Shown here piece by piece: positions 32,753-40,739 of a stretch of DNA of 40,739 nt. The notes under the pieces were generated by a model. The model was not told the origin of the DNA, searched no databases, and saw nothing but the letters and a program-made list of their open reading frames with translations. Numbering within the stretch: position 1 is the stretch's first letter; the number at the start of each line of letters is the position of its first letter. Made by a program: the position numbers and the translations under genes. This stretch comes from Xenococcus sp. PCC 7305 (GTDB taxonomy: Bacteria; Cyanobacteriota; Cyanobacteriia; Cyanobacteriales; Xenococcaceae), in contig NZ_ALVZ01000179.1 of NCBI RefSeq assembly GCF_000332055.1, positions 1 through 40,739 on the forward strand. The letters run 5' to 3'.

Positions 32753-35116
32753 CTAAGATACTTGAAGTCTTTTTTCTATCGAATCTTGCCAGGTTCTTTT
32801 AATGTTACTAATCTTAACATTAATCAAGCCTAAATTTTCATTGGTAGCGATCTTGAGGGATGAACTTTGTGGAGTAACAAAGCCTAACTTAGACCAGCGA
32901 TCGCTTAACTTTTCTGTGAGATAGGCTTCCCAATCAGCTTGTTGCTCAGGATTTACCGAAACAATAATCCGATTTCCTGATTCGCCAAATAAGACCTCAT
33001 CAAGGCGTTGTTCGGTATTTATCTCAAGATTAATATTGGCCCCAAAACCATTACCAATACAAGATTCGGCCAGAGCAACAGCTAATCCTCCTTCAGCACA
33101 ATCATGGGCTGCATTGATCCAGCCATTGCGAATTCCTGTACGACAAACTTCTTGTACAGCTTTTTCTAAGACAAAATCTATTTCAGGAGGCTTGCCTGCT
33201 ACGGTGTTGTGAATGAGGGCTAGATATTCTGAAGCAGCTATTGGGGACTTGGGGGGATTGGGTATTGGGGATTGGGTATTGGGGATTGGGGACTTGGGGG
33301 AACCTAATAAGTATATGATGTCGCCTTCAGTTTTCCAGGATTGACCGCAGATTTTAGTAATATCGGGAATTAAACCCACCATGCCGATTACAGGAGTCGG
33401 GTAAATGGGTTGGGGCTTCCCATCCGAATCTAGGGTTTCGTTGTATAAAGAAACATTGCCCCCTGTCACAGGAGTATTCATTTCTCGGCAAGCATCGGCG
33501 ACCCCGCGACAAGCATTCGCTAATTGCCAATATCCAATGGGCTTTTCTGGACTACCAAAATTCAGATTGTCTGTAACCGCTAGAGGTTCAGCCCCAACAC
33601 AACTCAAGTTTCTCGCTGCTTCTGCCACCGCATACTTAGCTCCTTCGTAGGGATTGAGATAAACATAACGAGGATTGCAATCGGTGGTTGCCGCAACTCC
33701 TGTTTGACAGTCTTCTGGTTTGGCATCTATGGGGCGTACTCTAATTACCGCAGCATCTGCACCACCAGGCAATAATATAGTGTTATTTTGTACCTGATGA
33801 TCATATTGACGATATACCCATTGTTTAGATGCGATCGTGGGAGTATCAAGTAATTTAAGTAAAATATCGTTCCAGCTAAGGTAATTTTCTCCCACAAATA
33901 AACCTTTATAGTCGCAGGCCGGTAAGCTTTCGACTGACCATTGCCAAGCTTTTTGGGCATATTCAGGAGCTTCTTGGAGTAATTCCCGCTTATAAATCGG
34001 GGTATCATCTGATAGAGCTCTTGCGGGAATATTAGCGGCAATTTTCCCTTTAAATAAAATTCTTACGATAGGTTCGGCAATGACTGCTCCTGCAACTACG
34101 GCATGAAGTCCCCAACGGTGGAAAATATCAATTAATTCCTGTTCTCTACCTTTTTCTCCGACAAATAACATTCTTTCTTGGGATTCTGATAGCAGATATT
34201 CATAGGGAATCATGCCCTGTTCCCGAGCGGGAATTTTGTCTAAATCTAATTCAATACCCACATTACCCTTTTCTGCCATTTCCGCTGTAGAACAAGTCAG
34301 ACCTGCGGCTCCCATATCTTGGGCGGCGACAACTGCGCCAGTTTTAAAGGCTTCCAGACAAGCTTCGACTAAAGATTTTTCGAGAAAGGGATCTCCTACT
34401 TGTACCGCAGGGCGATCATCCATTGAGGCATCGGTAAGTTCGGCACTAGCAAAACTAGCGCCTCCCATGCCGTCTCTTCCTGTAGTTGAACCAACATATA
34501 AAACAGGATTCCCAATTCCTGAAGCTCCAGCTTTAACAATTTCCTTGGTTTCCATTAATCCCAAGGCCATGGCATTAACTAAAGGATTACCTGTATAGGC
34601 TGGATCAAAGTAGACTTCACCGCCGACAGTGGGTACTCCAATACAATTGCCATAGTGAGAAATGCCTTCTACTACACCTTGAAAAATGCGGCGAGTTCTG
34701 GCGTCTTCTAAATTACCGAAACGTAGAGAATTCAAAATTGCGATCGGACGTGCACCCATGGTGAAGATATCTCGTAAAATACCCCCAACTCCTGTGGCTG
34801 CGCCTTGAAATGGCTCCACAGCAGAAGGATGATTATGGGATTCGATTTTGAAGGCTAGTTGTAGACCATTGCCCAAGTCCACTACTCCAGCATTTTCCCC
34901 AGGCCCCACGAGAACGCGATCGCCTGTGGTGGGAAACTGACTTAATAGTGGTCGAGAATTTTTATAGCAGCAATGTTCTGACCACATGACACCAAACATT
35001 CCCAGCTCTGCTCTATTGGGATGACGATTTAATCTTGAGACTATTTCTTGGTATTCATCGGGTTTAAGACCTTCAGCAGCAATTTCTTCGGGAGAACGAG
35101 GAGTAGTTTCTGTCAT
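32753..35116 (-). CDS. purL: Phosphoribosylformylglycinamidine synthase subunit PurL
   Basis: A 787-residue small-type PurL, the synthetase subunit that works with PurQ and PurS to aminate FGAR. Motifs: [105 protein letters not shown] and [16 protein letters not shown]. It is longer than typical small PurL (about 740-780 residues). Part of the excess is a low-complexity Pro/Ser/Asn segment at about residues 605-626 that is encoded by a heptamer-type tandem repeat (33241-33300). Catalytic residues are intact on both sides, so the enzyme is probably active. It is divergent from purB and upstream of purF. Confidence 0.97.
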   Translation of the reverse strand: MTETTPRSPEEIAAEGLKPDEYQEIVSRLNRHPNRAELGMFGVMWSEHCCYKNSRPLLSQFPTTGDRVLVGPGENAGVVDLGNGLQLAFKIESHNHPSAVEPFQGAATGVGGILRDIFTMGARPIAILNSLRFGNLEDARTRRIFQGVVEGISHYGNCIGVPTVGGEVYFDPAYTGNPLVNAMALGLMETKEIVKAGASGIGNPVLYVGSTTGRDGMGGASFASAELTDASMDDRPAVQVGDPFLEKSLVEACLEAFKTGAVVAAQDMGAAGLTCSTAEMAEKGNVGIELDLDKIPAREQGMIPYEYLLSESQERMLFVGEKGREQELIDIFHRWGLHAVVAGAVIAEPIVRILFKGKIAANIPARALSDDTPIYKRELLQEAPEYAQKAWQWSVESLPACDYKGLFVGENYLSWNDILLKLLDTPTIASKQWVYRQYDHQVQNNTILLPGGADAAVIRVRPIDAKPEDCQTGVAATTDCNPRYVYLNPYEGAKYAVAEAARNLSCVGAEPLAVTDNLNFGSPEKPIGYWQLANACRGVADACREMNTPVTGGNVSLYNETLDSDGKPQPIYPTPVIGMVGLIPDITKICGQSWKTEGDIIYLLGSPKSPIPNTQSPIPNPPKSPIAASEYLALIHNTVAGKPPEIDFVLEKAVQEVCRTGIRNGWINAAHDCAEGGLAVALAESCIGNGFGANINLEINTEQRLDEVLFGESGNRIIVSVNPEQQADWEAYLTEKLSDRWSKLGFVTPQSSSLKIATNENLGLINVKISNIKRTWQDSIEKRLQVS
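33241..33300. repeat. STRR-type repeat inserted in frame inside purL
   Basis: About 60 bp of ggggatt/gggtatt/ggggact 7-mers, including two copies of the 14-mer attgggtattgggg. On the coding strand it gives a [17 protein letters not shown]-like segment. The reading frame is preserved. This is normally an intergenic repeat class in cyanobacteria. Confidence 0.9.
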
Positions 35117-35225
35117 TACAAGCCTAGAGACATGGAATAGATGTCCATTTTACCGACTGTTGGGATTGTTGCAGCATTTTTTTAGCTAGATGTTTAAGCT
35201 GTGTTGAACCTGCAAGTAATAAATT

Positions 35226-35246
35226 GTTTCTTGTTCCTTGTTCCTT
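35226..35246. repeat. Three heptamer repeats upstream of purB
   Basis: gtttctt, gttcctt, gttcctt in tandem, 40 bp before the purB start and inside the purL/purB divergent region. Same family as the other STRR blocks. Confidence 0.85.
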
Positions 35247-35286
35247 AAAATAGTAGAATTAGCTGTTGTATTTTGCGACACAAACT

Positions 35287-36582
35287 GTGATAGAACGCTA
35301 TACCTTGCCCGAGATGGGCGAAATCTGGACTGATACCTATAAACTCAAAACTTGGCTAGAAGTAGAAATAGCAGTTTGTGAGGCGCAAGCGGAGTTGGGC
35401 TATATTCCCACTGATGCCGTAGCGGAAATTAAAGCCAAAGCTGACTTCGATCCCCAAAGAGTATTAGAAATCGAAGCGGAAGTTCGTCATGATGTGATTG
35501 CCTTTTTAACCAATGTAAATGAGTATGTTGGGGATGCGGGAAGATATATTCATCTAGGCTTAACAAGTTCTGATGTTTTGGATACTGGGTTGGCATTGCA
35601 AATGGTAGCCAGTCTCAATCTAATTTTAGAAAAGTTAGAAGAATTAATCCAAGCGATTCGTTTTCAAGCGCAACAACATCGCTATACCGTTATGGTGGGA
35701 CGTTCCCATGGGATTCATGCCGAACCGATTACCTTTGGGTTTAAACTAGCTGGTTGGCTGGCCGAGGTAATGCGTAATCGCGATCGCCTGGTGAGATTAA
35801 GAAAAGACATCGCTGTGGGTAAAATATCTGGTGCAGTGGGCACCTATGCCAATGTTGACCCTCAAATAGAAGCGATCGCCTGTCAAAAATTAGGTTTACA
35901 ACCAGATACTGCTTCGACTCAAGTAGTTTCACGTGATCGGCATGCTGAATATGTTCAACAACTGGCCTTACTAGGAGCTTCCATAGAAAGGTTTGCCGTC
36001 GAAATTCGTAACTTGCAACGGACTGATGTCTTGGAAGTAGAGGAATTTTTCTCGAAAAAACAAAAAGGTTCTTCAGCAATGCCCCACAAGCGCAATCCGA
36101 TTCGTTCTGAAAGATTGACTGGCATGGCAAGGGTAATTCGCGGCAATGCGGTAGCTGCTTTGGAAAACGTCGCATTATGGCATGAAAGAGACATTTCCCA
36201 TAGCTCTGTTGAAAGAGTCATTCTGCCTGATAGCTGTATCTTGACCCATTTTATGTTGCGAGAAATTACTGGTTTAGTGAAAAACTTACTGGTGTATCCC
36301 GAAAATATGCAGCGAAATATGAATGTCTATGGCGGAGTCATCTTTAGTCAAAGAGTGTTACTCACTTTGGTCGAAAAAGGAATGAATCGAGAAGATGCCT
36401 ATAAAGTAGTTCAAGATTGTGCAATGGCTGCATGGAACACTACTGACGGTGATTTTCGTAAATTAATCAACCAAGACAGCACGATTGCAAAAACCTTGTC
36501 CCAATCAGAAATTGATGCTTGTTTTGATCCACAACATCATCTAAAAAATCTAGATACTATCTATCAAAGATTAGGGATTTAA
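35287..36582 (+). CDS. purB: Adenylosuccinate lyase
   Basis: A 431-residue PurB, which cleaves SAICAR and adenylosuccinate with release of fumarate. The likely start is GTG at 35287 (MIERYTLPEMG is the usual N-terminus); an in-frame TTG at 35266 would add 7 residues. No strong Shine-Dalgarno is visible for either. Family motifs: GRYIHLGLTSSDVLDTGLAL, VGRSHGIHAEPITFG, KISGAVGTYANV and the signature SSAMPHKRNP with the catalytic Ser of the flexible loop. Length is normal. It is divergent from purL with a 170-bp shared region containing a heptamer repeat. Confidence 0.97.
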   Translation: MIERYTLPEMGEIWTDTYKLKTWLEVEIAVCEAQAELGYIPTDAVAEIKAKADFDPQRVLEIEAEVRHDVIAFLTNVNEYVGDAGRYIHLGLTSSDVLDTGLALQMVASLNLILEKLEELIQAIRFQAQQHRYTVMVGRSHGIHAEPITFGFKLAGWLAEVMRNRDRLVRLRKDIAVGKISGAVGTYANVDPQIEAIACQKLGLQPDTASTQVVSRDRHAEYVQQLALLGASIERFAVEIRNLQRTDVLEVEEFFSKKQKGSSAMPHKRNPIRSERLTGMARVIRGNAVAALENVALWHERDISHSSVERVILPDSCILTHFMLREITGLVKNLLVYPENMQRNMNVYGGVIFSQRVLLTLVEKGMNREDAYKVVQDCAMAAWNTTDGDFRKLINQDSTIAKTLSQSEIDACFDPQHHLKNLDTIYQRLGI

Positions 36583-36715
36583 ACTAACATTTGTTTCTGC
36601 CGTTATAAAAAACATAAGCCATACTGAAATTCGATTTTGCTTAATTTTGTCTGAACTGAGATTAATTTATTTCTCAGGAGGGATTAATTTTGCGGAAGCA
36701 AGCTGGAGACGAAAC

Positions 36716-36756
36716 TTAAAAAACCGATTGCTCTTAAAAATTTAAGTGGTTTTTAA
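36716..36756. terminator. A/T-rich hairpin between purB and the spondin gene
   Basis: TTAAAAAACC (36716-36725) pairs with GGTTTTTAA (36748-36756), with an inner CTTAAA/TTTAAG stem, and ends in Ts. It could terminate purB (134 bp upstream) or fold in the leader of the spondin gene. Confidence 0.4.
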
Positions 36757-36806
36757 TTTCTATTCAGCAACTAATTGGCAGTTAATCAATTTCAGAGGAA
36801 AATCAC

Positions 36807-38495
36807 GTGGCTCAAACACAAGTAACAGTAACAATAGAAAGTCTTGCTCCAGAAAATGGTGTTTTTCTGACGCCTTTTTGGGTTGGCTTTCACAATGGAA
36901 ACTTTGATACTTATGATCGCGGTACTGCGATATCTCCTGCTTTTGAACGTCTAGTAGAAGATGGCAATACCGCTCCTCTTTCTCAAGAGTTTCTTGATAG
37001 TGGGAATGGGGTTGTCGATGGGACAATTGTCGGATTAGATGGCATAGAAGGCCCTATAGATCCGGGAGAAGTAGTTACACAGACTTTTACTTTAGAAAGT
37101 ACAGATCCTACTAGTCGGTACTTTAGCTACGCCTCGATGATTATCCCTTCCAACGATGCTTTTATTGCCAATGGCGATCCTCTAATTCGAGAAATTTTTG
37201 ATGCCGATGGTAATTTTTTGGGTGCTGAGTTTATTATTGCCGGAAGCCAGATTCTTGATGGAGGAAGCGAAGTAAACGATGAACTAGTAGAAAATACTGC
37301 GTTTTTTGCCCAAGCTGCTCCCGATACTGGGGTTGAGGAAAATGGGGTTGTTACAGTTCACCCAGGATTTATTCCAGGAGGCAGGATTTTAAGTGAAGAT
37401 GGCAGTTCTGATAATGCCCCTACTGCTTTTACCGGTGCCGATTTCACCGCTGAAGGCTATCAAATAGCTCGAATTACAGTTTCCCTGGCAGAAGAATCTA
37501 TTGTGATCGCAGATCCTGTGGCGATTACTTCAGTCCTCGATGGTGCTCAAGAAGTTGCAGAAGGAGATCCTGATGCGATCGGGAATTCGATTCTAACTCT
37601 TAATGATGCGGGTGACAGCCTCGAATATAGTCTGACAATTTCAGGATTGGATTTTGGGGCTAATGGCTTAATCGAAGGCGGCTCCCAAACAGAAGATACT
37701 AGTGATGATGTGACTCGTCTCCATATTCACAATGCCGCAAGGGGCGCTAATGGCGATGTCGTCTTTTCCATATTTGACACTGTTGCCCCAGACCTGGGGA
37801 ATGCCCTAAATATTCAGGGCAACCAAGATGAAGATTTGGCTGTTACCTTGAATGGTGATGGTTCTGTTACGCTAACTGGTATTTGGGAAGAAACAGATCC
37901 TGCTAACACTGCTTTAAGTGAATTTGTTGATGATTTTCGCAATGGTCAAATAGGAGAGGATTTACCTTTCTATTGGAATGTTCACACTGAGGAATTTCCC
38001 GGTGGAGCAATTCGCGGTCAGCTGATAGTTACCGAAGATGAGTTGCTTGATACTCCTTTTACGCGCTTCCAAAATTCCAATGTACCAGGGACTTATATTT
38101 ATGCTGCCGGAGCAGAAGCTGACAACATTCGGAATAACTTTCCCAATTTTGCAGAAGAGGGTGTAGCTTTTAGTGCAGCGATCGCACCTGGTGATGACTT
38201 AATTTCTCTATTCCGTTTAGAAAGTAATCAGTTACCGGGAACTTTCTTATATGTGGGAGAAGAAGAGCTGAATAGCATTAATGAAAATCCCGATTTTTCT
38301 AATGCATTCACCAATCAAGGTGTTGCATTCTACATTTATGGCGCAGGTTCTAACCAAGAAGCTCCTTTTACGCGCTTTCAAAATTCCAATGTGCCAGGGA
38401 CTTATATCTACGCCACAGGAGCAGAAGCTAACAATATTCGAAATAATTTGACTAGTTTTATTGACGAAGGAATTGCCTTTGAAGGTGCGATTTAA
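36807..38495 (+). CDS. Spondin-CHRD-repeat surface protein
   Basis: A 562-residue protein. Residues about 4-225 match the spondin N-terminal domain (TPFWVGFHNGNFDTYD, GNTAPLSQEF, FSYASMIIPSNDAFI, HPGFIPGG). Residues about 230-412 match a CHRD (chordin-like) domain (ITSVLDGAQEV, SLEYSLTISGLDF, RLHIHNAARGANGD, FYWNVHTEEFPGGAIRGQL). The C-terminus holds three copies of a roughly 47-residue repeat (TRFQNSNVPGTYIYAAGAEA-type, with a diverged middle copy); the last copy ends abruptly. The start is GTG at 36807 with AGAGGA eight bases upstream. There is no signal peptide, so it may be type I-secreted or exported unconventionally. Extracellular binding or adhesion is likely. A clear terminator follows. 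Confidence 0.8.
   Translation: MAQTQVTVTIESLAPENGVFLTPFWVGFHNGNFDTYDRGTAISPAFERLVEDGNTAPLSQEFLDSGNGVVDGTIVGLDGIEGPIDPGEVVTQTFTLESTDPTSRYFSYASMIIPSNDAFIANGDPLIREIFDADGNFLGAEFIIAGSQILDGGSEVNDELVENTAFFAQAAPDTGVEENGVVTVHPGFIPGGRILSEDGSSDNAPTAFTGADFTAEGYQIARITVSLAEESIVIADPVAITSVLDGAQEVAEGDPDAIGNSILTLNDAGDSLEYSLTISGLDFGANGLIEGGSQTEDTSDDVTRLHIHNAARGANGDVVFSIFDTVAPDLGNALNIQGNQDEDLAVTLNGDGSVTLTGIWEETDPANTALSEFVDDFRNGQIGEDLPFYWNVHTEEFPGGAIRGQLIVTEDELLDTPFTRFQNSNVPGTYIYAAGAEADNIRNNFPNFAEEGVAFSAAIAPGDDLISLFRLESNQLPGTFLYVGEEELNSINENPDFSNAFTNQGVAFYIYGAGSNQEAPFTRFQNSNVPGTYIYATGAEANNIRNNLTSFIDEGIAFEGAI
38053..38474 (+). repeat. Direct repeats in the spondin-protein gene
   Basis: 38053-38165 and 38362-38474 are about 113 bp each, 309 bp apart, and mostly identical (for example both contain acttatat and ggagcagaagct). 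A third, diverged copy lies between at protein level only. Recombination between them would remove one repeat pair in frame. Confidence 0.85.
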
Positions 38496-38848
38496 TTGTA
38501 AATATTAGACTGATTCCTAGAAATTATTATCTAATTGATGTCATCAACAAACAGTTCTCTAGGCAATAGATTTTGGAGAGCTGTTTTTTTATAGGATTTA
38601 TTGTGATCGCTTAGTGGCTTTTTTCTCGGAAAACAAAATTGAACGAAGTTCACTTAAACTTTATTTTTTAATCAGTAAGTTCCCTAATTTACAATTGTTG
38701 CTCAACATTTCTAAAATGATTCTATAAGAGACTATTTTTTTTTGGGGGTGAACTCTCAAGTCTTAATTTATCTTGGATGATTTACTTAGATTAACTGTAG
38801 AGAAGTCATGATAAATTCGGCGCAATTATATTTTTTATTAAAACTATA
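38496..38848. other. 353-bp intergenic region before the pseudopilin gene
   Basis: Apart from the terminator at 38549-38590 it is AT-rich with no gene. A T-run with gggggt (38738-38750) and several A/T tracts are present. No clear promoter could be chosen for the pseudopilin gene. Confidence 0.5.
38549..38590 (+). terminator. Rho-independent terminator of the spondin gene
   Basis: aacagttctct (38550-38560) pairs with ggagagctgtt (38575-38585) over 11 bp including two G-U pairs, with a 14-nt loop and a run of seven Ts. It is 54 bp after the stop codon. Confidence 0.75.
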
Positions 38849-38872
38849 TTGACTATATTGAGAAAATTAAAA

Positions 38873-40483
38873 ATGCTTAGAAATGCGAAGATTATGAAAA
38901 ATAAGCAATTAAAGCAACTCCATAAATTACTGAAAGCTGGAAAGTCTCATTCTGGGTTTACCCTCATAGAACTTCTTTCAGGATTGATCATGAGTACAAT
39001 GGTTATTGGTGGTTTGGGATATGGTTTATTCCAACTAACACGAGCTACCAGAGACGAAACCAATAAAATAAGCGCTCGCAATGAAGCCTCGAGAGCAATA
39101 GAGTTTATTTCAGATGAACTTCGGCGCGCTGAAAATGTCATTGATTTAACAACTTTCACTCCACCAAGTGGAAGTGTACCCGCAGGTGCGACTGTTCGTT
39201 TAGCATTAAACATCCCAGGAATTGCTAACCCTGTAATTTATTCGGTCGCCCCAGCAACTGGTAATTGGCAAGGCCCTTTAGTTCTTTCTCGATGGGGTCC
39301 CCCATTAACGGGAACTGGAGATTATAGTGATGCGCCAGGCTGGGCGAACGAAGCATTAATAGACGGTCTAGATGATACTGATCAAACTGTGAACTGTAAT
39401 GGTGCGGATAATGACTATCAAGGATTTTTTGCTTGTCGAAGTCCTGAAGGGTTTACAGCACAGCTTTATTTTACTAGTAATATAGACATTGCCAATACTG
39501 ATTATGACAAGCAGTATACAGCAGACACAGAAGTTGTTGCCAGGGCAAGAGTCAGAGATACTGATAGCGCGCAGGGAAGTCAAGTCGCTCCTGTTAGTTT
39601 TAAAACATTGGGAGCCGAATATTCTTTAGGAACCATTGGTGGAGTTAGTTGTGATGATAGCAAAACAACATGGACAATGAGGAATGATTTCTTCAATGAC
39701 GCCGCTGGCGATAATCCCACTTATACTCCAACAACCTGGATACATGATCCCGATAGACAAGGCCAACAAATTAACATTGATATTGCTAATCCATTGACAA
39801 TATCTTCGATTCCTTTTATTCCTTCTAGTAGTACTTGTAACGGAACTATTCTTAGTCGAGGAAATGAATCTGGTGTCGATGGAACCCCTAATCTCCACGA
39901 AAAGTCAAGCCCTGATTATGACACTTGGACTCCAAAGCTTAATGGAGCAGAAAATTATGAGACATCAGACTTTACAATAGACTTTGATAATCCAGCAACT
40001 TTCAATGGGGGGGATAAAGATGTTCACAATCCAGTACCAATTGGAGCAGATGGACAAGAAGTCGATCACGTGAGAATTTTCAAAAAAGGTGGCGTTATTG
40101 AGTATAAAAAAGGTGGCGTAGAGATTCCTCTTGACGGCTATGACGATGACTCCACAACTACTCCTGATGACGGGGAATATTCTCTCGGGGAATTCTTGGC
40201 GTCTAAAGGCTATGCTAAGTGGGACGGCTCTAAATACAGATTAGTTAACGATGATGATGATCTCAGTACCAACCCGTTTCTTTCAACAGATCCTAATGCC
40301 CATCCACATCTAATCAAGCTAGAGGATAAGGAACGAATAGTTGCTATTGAAATTGGGCAAGCAAAAGTAGGAGCCAAATTTCCACCAGACTATACTATTA
40401 AGAATCCTGGGTTTGATTTACAGGATAATATAGTTCTCATGTCCGTCGATAAATTTGCTGGAGAAGAGACAACACATGAATAA
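38873..40483 (+). CDS. Large type IV pseudopilin-like protein (HpsC-like)
   Basis: About 536 residues from ATG 38873; ATG 38894 and TTG 38849 are alternatives. A class III prepilin signal is intact: basic leader, then G28/F29 in SHSGFTLIELLSG with Glu at +5, followed by the hydrophobic helix (about 29-52). The body after the pilin helix (about 55-150: ARNEASRAIEFISDELRRAE, YSVAPATGNWQGPLVLSRWG) resembles hormogonium polysaccharide secretion pseudopilin HpsC, which would fit glycan secretion or motility; this is moderate. The C-terminal two-thirds is long, Asp/Thr/Pro-rich and unassigned (two copies of KKGGV-E near 405-420). No other hps or pil gene is in view, though the operon could continue beyond the window. 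Confidence 0.7.
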   Translation: MLRNAKIMKNKQLKQLHKLLKAGKSHSGFTLIELLSGLIMSTMVIGGLGYGLFQLTRATRDETNKISARNEASRAIEFISDELRRAENVIDLTTFTPPSGSVPAGATVRLALNIPGIANPVIYSVAPATGNWQGPLVLSRWGPPLTGTGDYSDAPGWANEALIDGLDDTDQTVNCNGADNDYQGFFACRSPEGFTAQLYFTSNIDIANTDYDKQYTADTEVVARARVRDTDSAQGSQVAPVSFKTLGAEYSLGTIGGVSCDDSKTTWTMRNDFFNDAAGDNPTYTPTTWIHDPDRQGQQINIDIANPLTISSIPFIPSSSTCNGTILSRGNESGVDGTPNLHEKSSPDYDTWTPKLNGAENYETSDFTIDFDNPATFNGGDKDVHNPVPIGADGQEVDHVRIFKKGGVIEYKKGGVEIPLDGYDDDSTTTPDDGEYSLGEFLASKGYAKWDGSKYRLVNDDDDLSTNPFLSTDPNAHPHLIKLEDKERIVAIEIGQAKVGAKFPPDYTIKNPGFDLQDNIVLMSVDKFAGEETTHE

Positions 40484-40509
40484 AAATTTCACCTAAGATA
40501 ACTTCGTTG

Positions 40510-40544
40510 TTTTAGCGATCGCATCAAAATATTTTAGCGATCGC
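40510..40544. repeat. Direct repeat of a 13-mer containing HIP1
   Basis: ttttagcgatcgc occurs at 40510-40522 and again at 40532-40544. Each copy contains the GCGATCGC octamer. Located just after the pseudopilin gene. Confidence 0.85.
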
Positions 40545-40598
40545 TGTAATTTTCCTTCTTTCTCCTGTCAATCGGTTCAGCAATTCCAAATTCAAAAA

Positions 40599-40739
40599 TT
40601 AAGAAGTATTTGCAGGGATGAAAGGTTCTGGTTCCGCATCGCCGAGCATAAAGTCGAGGAGATGGTGCCAACTTCGGAATAGTAGATACTTGGACAAAGA
40701 GAGGATATCTTGAAAAAAGCCTTTACGAGTGCCTCTTTG
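40599..40739 (-). CDS. Partial CDS at window edge, possible transposase C-terminus
   Basis: Reading leftward from the window end, 46 codons are open to a TAA at 40599-40601. The peptide runs from GTRKGFF through LSLSKYLLFRSWHHLLDFM to EPFIPANTS. The amphipathic leucine/aromatic-rich tail resembles C-termini of cyanobacterial IS transposases (IS4-like), but the segment is too short to be sure. The rest of the gene lies outside the window. It converges with the pseudopilin gene. Confidence 0.5.
   Translation of the reverse strand, partial: QRGTRKGFFQDILSLSKYLLFRSWHHLLDFMLGDAEPEPFIPANTS

Noticed and set aside
33238-33303. Possible frameshift or pseudogene in purL at the repeat
   Set aside because: The reading frame is continuous and conserved motifs occur normally on both sides.
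35741-36221. Leftward open frames within purB
   Set aside because: Antisense shadows of a well-conserved enzyme; no family features.

Overview
This is a chromosomal segment of a cyanobacterium. The evidence is the frequent octamer GCGATCGC (HIP1) inside and between genes, heptanucleotide tandem repeats in intergenic DNA, and a typically cyanobacterial gene set: SLH/OprB iron-uptake porin, DUF928, DUF3769, imelysin-type IrpA, ABC1 kinase and small-type PurL. Most of the window is ordinary housekeeping. No rRNA, tRNA or CRISPR array was seen.

Layout. 1-4.4 kb: a repeat-flanked edge, a Tat-exported lipase with a small membrane protein, a free-standing divergent IF-3 paralogue, and dprA. 4.5-4.8 kb: a nested inverted-repeat (MITE-like) element. 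4.8-9.5 kb: an aminotransferase preceded by an accessory pair, a TerB-like/HsdR-N-like nuclease/ParA fusion overlapping a ParB-like protein with a SAP/Rho-N tail, plus a pentapeptide-repeat membrane protein. 9.6-14.2 kb: ABC1 kinase, polysaccharide deacetylase, HAD phosphatase, DUF928. 14.3-20.5 kb: an iron neighbourhood with FeoA, IrpA overlapping a di-haem oxidoreductase, an RTX protein, and a porin whose promoter is overlapped by a near-consensus Fur box. 20.7-26.7 kb: a leftward run DUF3769 (LptD-like), YihY/BrkB, Ctp protease, an unknown cyanobacterial protein, and rpmF (only 58 codons). 26.9-31 kb: rightward cax, accA, SDR, folE. 31.1-36.6 kb: purine genes purF and purL leftward and purB rightward. 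36.8-40.7 kb: surface genes, namely a spondin-CHRD-repeat protein and a large pseudopilin, then the 3' end of a probable transposase.

How genes work together. The purine genes supply IMP/AMP synthesis steps. The iron block combines outer-membrane entry (porin), periplasmic iron-linked proteins (IrpA and the haem protein) and FeoA. The most novel-looking unit is the TerB/nuclease/ParA plus ParB-like pair at 5975-8421. Its domain order and 4-bp gene overlap suggest a DNA-directed ATPase-nuclease module, possibly a defence or DNA-positioning system. That function is inference only.

Limits: family calls were made by eye from motifs. No alignment, structure prediction or database search was run.
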